Counted from the first letter of the stretch, positions 53,039 through 61,670 are shown. The stretch is DNA of 64,000 nucleotides from an uncultured Aquimarina sp. (GCA_947498775.1 CANMLL010000021.1:1-64000); one strand, 5' to 3'. Numbers and translations are program-made. The notes: generated by a model not told the origin, from the letters alone.

Positions 53039-53142
53039 CATTTGTAATAGAAATACAAATGTATGCCTTAGTTTTTCATTGGTCGACAATTACTACAACA
53101 ACAACACAACCTTGTCCGTCCGAGTAAGACGGAAAACCAATG
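53039..53142 (+). promoter_or_regulatory. Structured leader in front of pnp
   Basis: Two perfect stems and one long-range stem are visible. CATTTGTA/TACAAATG pair at 53039-53061. TCCGTC/GACGGA pair at 53115-53133. An outer stem is CATTGGT (53077-53083)/ACCAATG (53136-53142), enclosing a 50-base CAACAACAACACAACC-type loop. Its place between rpsO and pnp recalls the pnp autoregulation site of E. coli, but the structure here is different. Confidence 0.6.
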
Positions 53143-53196
53143 TTTAATTATGTCTATTGTATATTTATATATGACTAGACAAGAATCAAAATTATT

Positions 53197-55386
53197 ATGA
53201 TTCCACAAGTTTATAAAGAGGTCATTGACCTTGGTGACGGTAGAGAGATTTCTATTGAAACCGGAAAATTGGCAAAACAGGCACATGGTTCTGTTGTTGT
53301 TCAATCAGGCAAGTGTATGTTATTATGTACAGTTGTTTCAAATTACAAGCAAAGCGATGTAGATTTCCTACCCTTAACAGTAGACTATAGAGAAAAATTT
53401 GCTGCATCAGGTCGTTATCCTGGTGGTTTTTTCAAAAGAGAAGCAAGACCAAGTGATGGAGAAGTACTAACGATGCGTTTGGTAGACCGCGTATTACGCC
53501 CGCTTTTCCCAAAAGATTATCATGCAGAAACGCAGGTAATGATACAATTAATGTCTCACGACGAAAACGTAATGCCAGATGCAATGGCCGGATTGGCAGC
53601 ATCTGCAGCGATACAACTATCAGATTTTCCTTTTGAGTGCGCAATTTCTGAGGCACGCGTAGGTCGTGTAAATGGTGAATTTATCATCAACCCAACAAGA
53701 GCTCAGTTAGAAGAATCTGATATCGACATGATGATCGGTGCATCTGCCGATTCTGTAATGATGGTTGAAGGTGAGATGAAAGAAATCAGCGAAGAAGAAA
53801 TGGTGGAAGCTATTAAATTCGCTCATGATCATATAAAAATACAATGTGCCGCTCAGCTCAAATTAGCTGAAGCCTTTGGAAGAAAAGAAGTTAGAGAATA
53901 CGAGCCAGAAAGAGCAGATGAAGATTTAGCCAAGAAAATTCATGACGTGGCGTATGATAAGGTATATGCTGTGGCAAAAGCCGGGTCTTCAAAGAAAGAA
54001 AGAGGAACCGCATTTTCTGAAATAAAGGAAGAAATAAAAACTACATTTTCTGAAGAAGAACTAGAAGATTTCGGAGACTTAGTTTCTAAATATTATGCTA
54101 AAGCGGAAAAAGCTGCTATACGTGATTTAACTCTTAATGAAGGTTTACGTCTTGATGGTCGTAAAACAGATGAGATCAGACCCATCTGGTGTGAGGTGGA
54201 TTATTTACCTTCGACACATGGATCGTCAATCTTTACAAGAGGAGAAACACAAGCATTAGCTACAGTAACTTTAGGAACCTCTAGAGAAGCTAATCAAATT
54301 GATATGCCTTCTTTTGAAGGAGAAGAAACATTCTATTTACACTATAACTTCCCTCCTTTCTGTACTGGTGAGGCAAGACCTATTAGAGGTACTTCACGTA
54401 GAGAAGTAGGACATGGTAACTTGGCGCAACGTGCCTTGAAAGGCATGATCCCAGAAGATTGCCCTTACACTGTGCGTATCGTATCAGAAGTATTAGAATC
54501 AAATGGTTCATCTTCTATGGCAACTGTTTGTTCGGGTACTATGGCATTGATGGATGCTGGTGTACAAATGATAAAACCAGTTTCTGGTATTGCTATGGGA
54601 TTAATTTCTGATGGTGATACAGGAAAATATGCCGTTTTATCTGATATCTTAGGTGATGAAGATCATTTGGGTGATATGGATTTCAAAGTTACAGGTACGG
54701 CAGATGGTATAACTGCTTGCCAAATGGATATCAAAGTAAAAGGTCTTTCTTATGAGATCTTGGTAAATGCATTAAAACAAGCTGCAGATGGTCGTTTACA
54801 TATCCTTGGTAAATTAACCGATACGATTGCCGCGCCAAATGCAGACGTAAAATCGCATGCTCCAAAAATGGTGACAAAAACCATTCCTGGAGAATACATT
54901 GGTGCTTTAATTGGGCCTGGAGGAAAAGTAATTCAAGAATTACAAAAAACCACAGGTACTACTATTGTGATCAATGAAGATCCTGTTACCGAAGAAGGAA
55001 ATGTAGAAATTCTTGGTACTGATCAAGACGGGATTGATGCTGTTTTGGCAAAAATAGAGTCTATTACTTTTAAGCCAGTTGTTGGAAGTGTATATGAAGT
55101 AAAAGTGATCAAAATGTTAGATTTTGGTGCTGTAGTAGAATATATGGAAGCTCCAGGTAATGAGGTACTACTTCATGTTTCTGAATTAGCATGGGAACGC
55201 ACAGAAAATGTTAGCGATGTTGTAAACATGGGCGATGTATTTGATGTGAAGTATTTTGGTGTTGATTCAAGAACGAGAAAAGAAAAGGTTTCTAGAAAAG
55301 CTCTATTACCACGACCTCCTAGACCTGAAGGTGATAATAAAAGAGATGACAGAAGACCTCCTCGTAGAGAGAAAAAAGAAAATTAA
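53197..55386 (+). CDS. pnp: Polyribonucleotide nucleotidyltransferase
   Basis: A 729-residue phosphorolytic exoribonuclease that degrades mRNA 3' to 5'. Layout: first RNase PH core from the start (LGDGREISIETGKLAKQAHGSVVV), a linker domain (residues ~220-310), second RNase PH core with GRKTDEIRPIWCEVDYLPSTHGSSIFTRGETQ, a KH domain (IPGEYIGALIGPGGKVIQELQ, residues ~565-625), an S1 domain (VGSVYEVKVIKMLDFGAVVEY, from ~630) and a basic tail (PPRPEGDNKRDDRRPPRR). The trimer may form an RNA degradosome. It is the usual rpsO neighbour. Confidence 0.97.
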   Translation: MIPQVYKEVIDLGDGREISIETGKLAKQAHGSVVVQSGKCMLLCTVVSNYKQSDVDFLPLTVDYREKFAASGRYPGGFFKREARPSDGEVLTMRLVDRVLRPLFPKDYHAETQVMIQLMSHDENVMPDAMAGLAASAAIQLSDFPFECAISEARVGRVNGEFIINPTRAQLEESDIDMMIGASADSVMMVEGEMKEISEEEMVEAIKFAHDHIKIQCAAQLKLAEAFGRKEVREYEPERADEDLAKKIHDVAYDKVYAVAKAGSSKKERGTAFSEIKEEIKTTFSEEELEDFGDLVSKYYAKAEKAAIRDLTLNEGLRLDGRKTDEIRPIWCEVDYLPSTHGSSIFTRGETQALATVTLGTSREANQIDMPSFEGEETFYLHYNFPPFCTGEARPIRGTSRREVGHGNLAQRALKGMIPEDCPYTVRIVSEVLESNGSSSMATVCSGTMALMDAGVQMIKPVSGIAMGLISDGDTGKYAVLSDILGDEDHLGDMDFKVTGTADGITACQMDIKVKGLSYEILVNALKQAADGRLHILGKLTDTIAAPNADVKSHAPKMVTKTIPGEYIGALIGPGGKVIQELQKTTGTTIVINEDPVTEEGNVEILGTDQDGIDAVLAKIESITFKPVVGSVYEVKVIKMLDFGAVVEYMEAPGNEVLLHVSELAWERTENVSDVVNMGDVFDVKYFGVDSRTRKEKVSRKALLPRPPRPEGDNKRDDRRPPRREKKEN

Positions 55387-55408
55387 TTTTCTTTAGAATT
55401 ATATAATA

Positions 55409-55443
55409 CAACCACCTTCAAAATTTTGAAGGTGGTTTTTTTA
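55409..55443 (+). terminator. Terminator after pnp
   Basis: AACCACCTTCAAAA pairs with TTTTGAAGGTGGTT, followed by a T-rich run. It is a perfect stem with no loop in linear form, so the loop is made by the central AATT. Confidence 0.85.
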
Positions 55444-55619
55444 TTATTTTTTAAAATTTTATAAAAACCCTCAAACCCCGGTATTGGCAATACACTACTA
55501 CATACAATGAATAAAATATGCAACATGATTTCAATAAAAAAGTAAACATTTTTGTAACATTTTGATTGCATCTTACGTATAAAAGATAAAAGCCCTAAAT
55601 TATTCACGTATTAAATTTC

Positions 55620-55625
55620 AAGGAG
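55620..55625 (+). promoter_or_regulatory. Strong Shine-Dalgarno sequence of rpoD
   Basis: AAGGAG lies seven bases before the ATG at 55633. Shine-Dalgarno sites are rare in this phylum because ribosomes mostly do not use the anti-SD, so this one stands out. Confidence 0.65.
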
Positions 55626-55632
55626 AATATAG

Positions 55633-56496
55633 ATGAGACAACTTAAAATTACGAAGCAGGTAACGAATCGTGAGACTGCATCGCTGGATAAATATTTGCA
55701 GGAAATAGGAAAAGTAGATCTTATTACTGCCGATGAAGAAGTAGAATTGGCTCAGCGTATTAAAGCTGGAGATGAGAGAGCTCTTGAAAAACTAACAAAG
55801 GCTAATTTAAGATTCGTGGTATCTGTTGCAAAACAATATCAAAATCAAGGACTTACACTTCCTGATCTTATCAACGAAGGAAACCTTGGATTAATTAAAG
55901 CTGCAAAACGTTTTGACGAAACCAGAGGTTTTAAGTTTATTTCATACGCTGTATGGTGGATTCGTCAATCTATTTTACAAGCATTAGCAGAACAATCACG
56001 TATTGTTCGTTTACCTCTTAATAAAATTGGTTCGATCAATAAGATTAATAAAACCTATGCTTTTCTTGAGCAATCACATGAGCGCCCACCAAGTGCCGAA
56101 GAGATTGCAAAAGAACTGGATATGACCATTAATGACGTAAAAGAGTCTATGAAAAACTCTGGACGTCATGTAAGTATGGATGCTCCGCTTGTAGAAGGAG
56201 AGGATTCTAACCTTTATGATGTATTAAATTCTGGTGAATCACCAAATCCTGATAGATCATTATTACACGAATCTCTTCGTACTGAGATAGAAAGAGCATT
56301 GGAAACACTTACTCCAAGAGAAGCTGATGTTATCAGATTATACTTCGGATTAGGAGATCAACACCCAATGACTCTTGAAGAAATTGGAGAAACATTTGAT
56401 CTTACCCGTGAACGTGTACGTCAAATTAAAGAAAAAGCAATTCGTAGATTAAAACATACATCTAGAAGTAAAATATTGAAGACTTATTTAGGATAA
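55633..56496 (+). CDS. rpoD: Primary RNA polymerase sigma factor RpoD/SigA
   Basis: A 287-residue sigma-70 factor. Bacteroidota RpoD is short: it lacks region 1.1 and starts with region 1.2 (ETASLDKYLQEIGKVDLI). Region 2 is LINEGNLGLIKAAKRFDETRGFKFISYAVWWIRQSILQALAE, region 3 is MTINDVKESMKNSGR with MDAPLVEGEDSNLYDVL, and region 4 is the helix-turn-helix TLEEIGETFDLTRERVRQIKEKAIRRLKH. It reads the TAnnTTTG promoters listed elsewhere in this annotation. A strong SD precedes it, and a terminator follows. Confidence 0.97.
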   Translation: MRQLKITKQVTNRETASLDKYLQEIGKVDLITADEEVELAQRIKAGDERALEKLTKANLRFVVSVAKQYQNQGLTLPDLINEGNLGLIKAAKRFDETRGFKFISYAVWWIRQSILQALAEQSRIVRLPLNKIGSINKINKTYAFLEQSHERPPSAEEIAKELDMTINDVKESMKNSGRHVSMDAPLVEGEDSNLYDVLNSGESPNPDRSLLHESLRTEIERALETLTPREADVIRLYFGLGDQHPMTLEEIGETFDLTRERVRQIKEKAIRRLKHTSRSKILKTYLG

Positions 56497-56559
56497 ATTC
56501 CTAAATTGCGGTTACAAACAGTTTTATAACATAACTGTTCGTTTTTTGATTGATGAATG

Positions 56560-56588
56560 ACCTCCGGCTGATTACCGGAGGTTTTTTC
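56560..56588 (+). terminator. Terminator after rpoD
   Basis: CCTCCGG pairs with CCGGAGG around CTGATTA, followed by TTTTTT. Confidence 0.9.
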
Positions 56589-56744
56589 TTTCCTTAAACC
56601 CAAAATTTACGGAAAAGCATAAAATTTTATAGTAAAACATGTTTTTTTACTTATTTTACTGCTTAAACCCTAATAAATTGGCTAAATTATTATAAAATTC
56701 ATACCTTTAATATGTCCTATCCCCCATAAATATTTTAGCTCATC

Positions 56745-57152
56745 ATGAGATATACCATAAGTTATGTAAGTACTGTATCCTCAAACTTATCAGATACTGA
56801 TATAGAAAATCTTATGAATTATGTAAGAGAACATAATAACCTTCTTAACATTACGGGTATATTGCTACATTCTGACGGTAATTTTTTTCAAGTATTGGAG
56901 GGTGAAAAGGAAATCATTAAAATGATGTTTGAAAGAATAAAAAAAGATGCTAGACATTATAATATTATCAAAATGCTAGATAAAGAGATCAGCGATAACT
57001 CTTTTTCAGCATATCATTCTTCATTTACTGTAATCTCTGGACATTATGGTAATACAGAACTACAACAATTCTTAAAAAATGAGAAAGATTACAATCCAGA
57101 ACATTTCAAAAGCATTTCCTATTTAACTCAAAAATTTATGAACCTTTTGTAG
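56745..57152 (+). CDS. BLUF-domain blue-light sensor
   Basis: A 135-residue single-domain protein. The FAD-binding BLUF residues are all there with AppA spacing: Tyr7 (ISYVS), Asn31 (HNNLLNITG) and Gln49 (FFQVLEG). These three form the light-switching hydrogen-bond network. The semi-conserved Trp and Met of the fifth strand (AppA Trp104/Met106) are replaced, by Tyr90 and Ser92 in FSAYHSSF. No effector domain is fused, so it would signal through a partner protein. It is a lone gene between rpoD and rpe. Family certain, output unknown. Confidence 0.93.
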   Translation: MRYTISYVSTVSSNLSDTDIENLMNYVREHNNLLNITGILLHSDGNFFQVLEGEKEIIKMMFERIKKDARHYNIIKMLDKEISDNSFSAYHSSFTVISGHYGNTELQQFLKNEKDYNPEHFKSISYLTQKFMNLL

Positions 57153-57175
57153 TATGTTATTTTAAACTTAAGTAG

Positions 57176-57183
57176 TACTTTTG
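57176..57183 (+). promoter_or_regulatory. Promoter -7 element of rpe
   Basis: TACTTTTG fits TAnnTTTG and lies 19 bases before the ATG. Confidence 0.45.
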
Positions 57184-57202
57184 CTTAAAACAACACAATT
57201 TT

Positions 57203-57865
57203 ATGGCTTCAAAATGTATTGCTCCATCAGTATTAGCTGCAGATTTTGCTAATTTACAGCGAGATATAGAAATGATTAATAATAGTGAGGCAGATTGGTT
57301 TCATATTGATATAATGGATGGGGTTTTTGTTCCGAATATATCTTTTGGAATGCCAGTTTTAAGGGATATCGCGAAACATGCAACAAAAACTATCGATGTA
57401 CACCTTATGATTGTTGATCCAGATCGATATATAAAAACTTTTGCCGATCTAGGAAGCAATATTCTTACCGTACACTACGAGGCATGCACTCACCTGCATA
57501 GAACATTACAAGCTATAAAGGCCGAAGGAATGAAAGCTGGTGTTGCTATCAATCCGCATACCAATGTAGATTTACTTGAAGATGTGATTCGCGATATTGA
57601 TTTGGTTTGCATAATGAGTGTAAATCCAGGGTTTGGAGGACAATCATTTATAGAAAATACGTATAAAAAAGTAAAACAACTTAAAGAAATCATTACCAGA
57701 AATAATGCAAATACACTCATCGAAATTGATGGAGGTGTAACTAATAAAAATGCCAAAAAACTTATTGATGCCGGCGCAGATGTATTGGTTGCTGGTAGTT
57801 TTGTTTTTAAAAGTGAAAACCCAATACATACTATTAAAAACTTAAAAGAGATTGTTGGTACTTAA
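57203..57865 (+). CDS. rpe: Ribulose-phosphate 3-epimerase
   Basis: A 220-residue TIM-barrel enzyme of the pentose phosphate pathway, swapping ribulose-5-P and xylulose-5-P. Motifs: IAPSVLAADFANLQRDIEMI, WFHIDIMDGVFVPNISFG, IDVHLMIVDPDRYI, VCIMSVNPGFGGQSFI and EIDGGVTNKNAKKLIDAGADVLVAGSFVF. All metal-binding His/Asp positions are kept. Confidence 0.97.
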   Translation: MASKCIAPSVLAADFANLQRDIEMINNSEADWFHIDIMDGVFVPNISFGMPVLRDIAKHATKTIDVHLMIVDPDRYIKTFADLGSNILTVHYEACTHLHRTLQAIKAEGMKAGVAINPHTNVDLLEDVIRDIDLVCIMSVNPGFGGQSFIENTYKKVKQLKEIITRNNANTLIEIDGGVTNKNAKKLIDAGADVLVAGSFVFKSENPIHTIKNLKEIVGT

Positions 57866-57906
57866 GTTATTTATACTGAAACTAAAAAGCATTAGTAAAA
57901 ACTATC

Positions 57907-58881
57907 ATGAAGCATGTTGATCTAGTAATCGTGGGTGGTGGCCCGATAGGAATTACCTGTGGTTTAGAAGCAAAGAAAAAAGGTATTGATTATGTAATCA
58001 TCGAAAAGGGACCCATAGTAAATTCGCTATTTAATTACCCAATAAACATGCAGTTTTTCTCTTCTTCAGAAAAACTAGAGATCAACGGAATTCCTTTTAT
58101 TAGTAAAGAAGCCAAACCAAAGCGCAATGAAGCTCTTGAATATTATCGTAGAATTGTTACCTCTAATGAGCTAAACATTAATTTATTTGAAAAAGTAAAT
58201 ACCATAAAAAAAGAAAATGAAGTTTTTAATATCGAAACAAACAAACAAGTATATACCGCTTCATTCATAATCATTGCAACTGGGTTTTATGATATTCCTA
58301 ATACTATTGGTGTACCAGGAGAAGATCTACCAAAAGTATCTCATTATTATAAGGATCCACATTTTTTTGCCAAACAAAAACTAGTAGTAATTGGCGCTAG
58401 TAATTCTGCCGTAGATGCTGCTCTTGAATGTTATAGAAAAGGTGCCGAAGTTACTATGATTATACGTGGTCCCGAAATTGGAAGGCGCGTAAAGTATTGG
58501 GTTCGTCCGGATATTGAAAATCGAATTGCAGAAGGAAGTATTAAGGCATTTTATAATGCAAAAGTTACTGAAATATCAAAAAATAGGATCAATATCGCTA
58601 CCCCAAAGGGAGATTTTGACATAGAAAATGATTTTGTATTAGCATTAACCGGTTACAAGCCAAATTTTGAATTTCTGAAAAAGATAGGAATCAAACTTTC
58701 TGATAATGAAAAATTATATCCTGAGTATGATGAAGACACTATGGAATCTAATGTAAAAAACTTATATCTGGCCGGAGTAATTTGTGGTGGAATGGATACC
58801 CATATTTGGTTTATTGAAAACTCTAGAATACATGCAAAAACAATACTAAAATCAATTCTTAAAAAACAACAGAAACAATAA
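57907..58881 (+). CDS. ypdA: YpdA-family NAD(P)H-dependent flavin disulfide reductase
   Basis: A 324-residue FAD enzyme. The FAD motif is LVIVGGGPIGITCGLEAKKKG, and the NADPH motif is KLVVIGASNSAVDAALECYRKGAEVTMI. The segment QFFSSSEKLEINGIPF and the end NLYLAGVICGGMDTHIWFIENSR are typical of YpdA. In Firmicutes YpdA reduces bacillithiol disulfide; it lacks the CxxC of thioredoxin reductase, as here. Whether this organism makes bacillithiol cannot be seen in the window. Starts 41 bases after rpe. Confidence 0.9.
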   Translation: MKHVDLVIVGGGPIGITCGLEAKKKGIDYVIIEKGPIVNSLFNYPINMQFFSSSEKLEINGIPFISKEAKPKRNEALEYYRRIVTSNELNINLFEKVNTIKKENEVFNIETNKQVYTASFIIIATGFYDIPNTIGVPGEDLPKVSHYYKDPHFFAKQKLVVIGASNSAVDAALECYRKGAEVTMIIRGPEIGRRVKYWVRPDIENRIAEGSIKAFYNAKVTEISKNRINIATPKGDFDIENDFVLALTGYKPNFEFLKKIGIKLSDNEKLYPEYDEDTMESNVKNLYLAGVICGGMDTHIWFIENSRIHAKTILKSILKKQQKQ

Positions 58882-59039
58882 CCCCAAATATTGCTGATTA
58901 ATAGTGTGGTTTTAGAATGCCATTTTCTCAACATAGGTCATTGCAAGCATAAATCCATTATGAATAATCACCCATCTTTACCTTTGGGCAATAGAAAATG
59001 TAAAGTAGATACGGTTATTTCTCTACCATAAGATTCTTA

Positions 59040-60041
59040 TTAATCCTCAAAATATCTAAAATTGAGCATTTGCATAACGTATGAGTATATTTCGGGGAAC
59101 TTTTTCTTGAGTTCTGTTGGGGATTCCATAAAGACCTCTACCAAAACGGCTATAAACTCAAACTTATCTGTATAGGCATACTCCCGAAGTATTTTGGTAT
59201 CTACGATCTTTTTCCTAATTTCTAAAGATCCCAAATATTCTTCCAACTTTAAAAAAGTATCATAAAAAATCTCTGAACTAATGTCATTGTTCTTTATAGA
59301 ATTATAATGGATGGCATGCGTAATTTCATGAATTCCCAAACTTTTCCCTTTATCCAGGTGAAGATTACCTCTTTGAAAATGTTTCCATGATAGCGCTAAA
59401 GCTTTTGATCTGGGATTGAACTCTCCAATATTTTCTGTCTTGTTTAAAATTGAATAAAACGAATCAGGATAGAGAATTATCGTATTTAGATATTCTAACA
59501 AATAATGACGCATTCCAAAAGTGAGTTGAATCACCATCATAGTAATTTGCATTTGCATAAACCCATCTATAACCAAGCCCTCTCTGCCCACAAAATTTGT
59601 AGTTTCAAGAAACCTTGCGGTTCTATGCTCAAAATACCATTTTTGTTTCTTATCCAATACATTATAAAAATCATTTTCGTACAGAAATGGTCTGAGACAC
59701 GATGGTAATCTTTTAATAGAGGGATAAAAGTGAATAAAATATGGCTTCTTCTTATATTTCACATATACAGTTTCTAAATACCTAAGTACATAATAAATAC
59801 AAATAGAAACAATCCCAACAGTAATAAAGACTCCTATCACAGTCTGAAACATAGAGTTAGGTGGTTCTTCTTCGAAGAAGAATAAATATGCAGTTAAGTA
59901 ATTCAAAAAAAGAAAAATGTAGGTTAAGGTTACTAAAAGTAACGTTTTAGAAATAAAAATCTTGTTAAAATGGTAAATAAAAATTTCTTGAAACCGACTA
60001 CCTTTCGAGGCAGAGCCATAGAAGTATTCCACCAGTTTCAT
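59040..60041 (-). CDS. Membrane-anchored MtfA-like zinc peptidase
   Basis: A 333-residue protein with two N-terminal TM segments (residues ~33-56 and ~66-88), then an MtfA-like peptidase domain. The metal motif is HEITHAIH (His238, Glu239, His242), with a third ligand near Glu302 in FEFIAVLVEVFMESP. E. coli MtfA is a soluble ~265-residue aminopeptidase linked to the glucose PTS regulator Mlc. The present protein is longer and membrane-bound, with the catalytic part probably facing the cytoplasm. Its target is unknown. It is divergent from the sulfatase genes. Confidence 0.82.
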   Translation of the reverse strand: MKLVEYFYGSASKGSRFQEIFIYHFNKIFISKTLLLVTLTYIFLFLNYLTAYLFFFEEEPPNSMFQTVIGVFITVGIVSICIYYVLRYLETVYVKYKKKPYFIHFYPSIKRLPSCLRPFLYENDFYNVLDKKQKWYFEHRTARFLETTNFVGREGLVIDGFMQMQITMMVIQLTFGMRHYLLEYLNTIILYPDSFYSILNKTENIGEFNPRSKALALSWKHFQRGNLHLDKGKSLGIHEITHAIHYNSIKNNDISSEIFYDTFLKLEEYLGSLEIRKKIVDTKILREYAYTDKFEFIAVLVEVFMESPTELKKKFPEIYSYVMQMLNFRYFED

Positions 60042-60075
60042 GTTGACCTTAGCGTACCAAAAACCGAAATTTTGT

Positions 60076-60136
60076 ATTTACCTCACCCAGAACTGCCGAA
60101 AATGGCAGTTCTGACCTCTCCAAAGGAAAGGTAAAT
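60076..60136. repeat. Intergenic palindromic repeat
   Basis: The inner 10-bp stem is CAGAACTGCC/GGCAGTTCTG (60088-60113); the outer stem is ATTTACCT/AGGTAAAT (60076-60136). The inner flank CTCTCCAAAGGAAAGG resembles a common Bacteroidota intergenic repeat (from memory). A 13-base direct repeat, GAGGCAGAGCCAT, occurs at 60007 and 60139 around it. Confidence 0.55.
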
Positions 60137-60250
60137 CGGAGGCAGAGCCATCGGAGAATTATTTAGATTTAAAACTAAAACCGTTTTTATTTTGCATGTG
60201 AAAATCAAAAAAGATTGGGCAACTTCTACTAACTTCATTTTTTTTATGCA

Positions 60251-60274
60251 CTTTATGCAATCGATTGCATAAAG
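60251..60274. promoter_or_regulatory. Perfect 24-bp palindrome, candidate LacI-type operator
   Basis: The half-site CTTTATGCAATC is followed directly by its reverse complement. The AATCGATT centre and symmetric TGCA resemble LacI/GalR-family operators, which have a central CG. It ends 13 bases before the first sulfatase start. A further TTTATGCA copy lies at 60244. Confidence 0.6.
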
Positions 60275-60287
60275 AACTATCCAAACT

Positions 60288-61670
60288 ATGAGAAAAACAT
60301 CTGTGTTTACTGTATTATTACTGTTATGTATTATTAGCTCCTGTACTTCTAAAAAGAATCCTGGGAGTGAAACAGCCCAACCATTTAATGTTATTTTTAT
60401 ATCGGTTGATGATCTAAACGATTGGGTAGAGCCTTTTGGAGGTCACCCTCAAGCGATCACTCCAAATTTCACGGATTTTGCAAAAACTGCAATGACTTTT
60501 ACCAATGCCCATGCCTCTGCTCCATTATGTAATCCTTCTAGAGTAAGTATTATGACTGGTTTAGATCCTCGCAAAACAGGTGTCGTTTCTAACAATGCTT
60601 TTTATCCATTTAGAAAGTATTTACCAAATGCTGAAACCATGATTCAACATTTCAAAAGAGAAGGATATTATACTGCTGGTTACGGGAAAATATTTCATAA
60701 AGATGATAGCAAGACTGAGCCATGGGATGAGTATGAATGGTGTAGCGGAAGACCAAAACCTAAACCATTTCCCGGACATGGAATCAAATTTATTACCGAT
60801 AGCGTTTATCGTTATTTTGATTGGGGCGCTGTAAATGATACTATTACCAAATGGGGAGAAAATAAAATTACTCAAAAGGTATCTGATTTTCTTGAAAAAC
60901 CACATAAATCTCCATTTTTCATGGCTGCAGGTTTTAGGCTACCTCATCTAGGATGGTATACGCCTCCTAGATTTCATAAGCTTTATGATTCACTAGACAT
61001 TGCCTTACCAGATTATTCTGCAGATGATATTAAGGATGTTCCTTCTATAATTCTAGAATCCGTAAAAAAAGATAGAAGAGCTCACGATACCATCATGGGG
61101 CGAAATGTATGGAAAGATGCCGTGAAATCTTACCTGGCAAGTGTATCGTATATAGATTATGAATTGGGTCAAATTTTAGACAAACTTAAATCCACTCCGT
61201 ATTATGAAAATACTATTGTTGTTGTATGGAGTGATCATGGATTTCATTTAGGTGAAAAATCAACATGGAGAAAAAATACGCTCTGGGAAGAATCTACAAG
61301 AGTTCCTTTGCTAATTCATGTTCCTAACCATACCAAACCCAATACCAAAACTAACCATCCTGTAAGTCTTTTGGACTTGTACCCTACTTTAGTAAATTTA
61401 TGTGGTATTATGCCTAGAGAAGACCTGGATGGACAAGATATCTCTGGCCTACTTAGCAACCCCGAATTTACACTTCCTAAAGATTATGTAACAACCACTA
61501 ATTTTCTGGGTACCGCAATACGTAACAAAAACTGGAGATACATTCGCTATAAAGATGGCACTGAAGAACTCTATGATCACCGTATTGATCCACTAGAGAA
61601 AACAAATTTAATTAGTAATTCTAATTATCTAGATGATGTAAATGAATTTCGGTCATATTTAGATAAATAA
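60288..61670 (+). CDS. Sulfatase lipoprotein, iduronate-2-sulfatase-like (S1 family)
   Basis: A 460-residue exported sulfatase. The lipobox is IISSC (Cys19) followed by TSKKNP. The formylglycine site is Cys81 in LCNPSRVSIMTG (CxPSR type), which needs a maturation enzyme outside this window. Metal and sulfate sites: ISVDDLNDW and VWSDHGFHLGEKSTWRKNTLWEE. The overall layout (VDDLNDWVEPFGGHPQAITPN, GAGFRLPHLGWYTPPRF) is that of the S1_7 iduronate-2-sulfatase group. It removes 2-O-sulfate from uronic acids or similar residues on polysaccharides. First gene behind the palindromic operator. Confidence 0.88.
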   Translation: MRKTSVFTVLLLLCIISSCTSKKNPGSETAQPFNVIFISVDDLNDWVEPFGGHPQAITPNFTDFAKTAMTFTNAHASAPLCNPSRVSIMTGLDPRKTGVVSNNAFYPFRKYLPNAETMIQHFKREGYYTAGYGKIFHKDDSKTEPWDEYEWCSGRPKPKPFPGHGIKFITDSVYRYFDWGAVNDTITKWGENKITQKVSDFLEKPHKSPFFMAAGFRLPHLGWYTPPRFHKLYDSLDIALPDYSADDIKDVPSIILESVKKDRRAHDTIMGRNVWKDAVKSYLASVSYIDYELGQILDKLKSTPYYENTIVVVWSDHGFHLGEKSTWRKNTLWEESTRVPLLIHVPNHTKPNTKTNHPVSLLDLYPTLVNLCGIMPREDLDGQDISGLLSNPEFTLPKDYVTTTNFLGTAIRNKNWRYIRYKDGTEELYDHRIDPLEKTNLISNSNYLDDVNEFRSYLDK

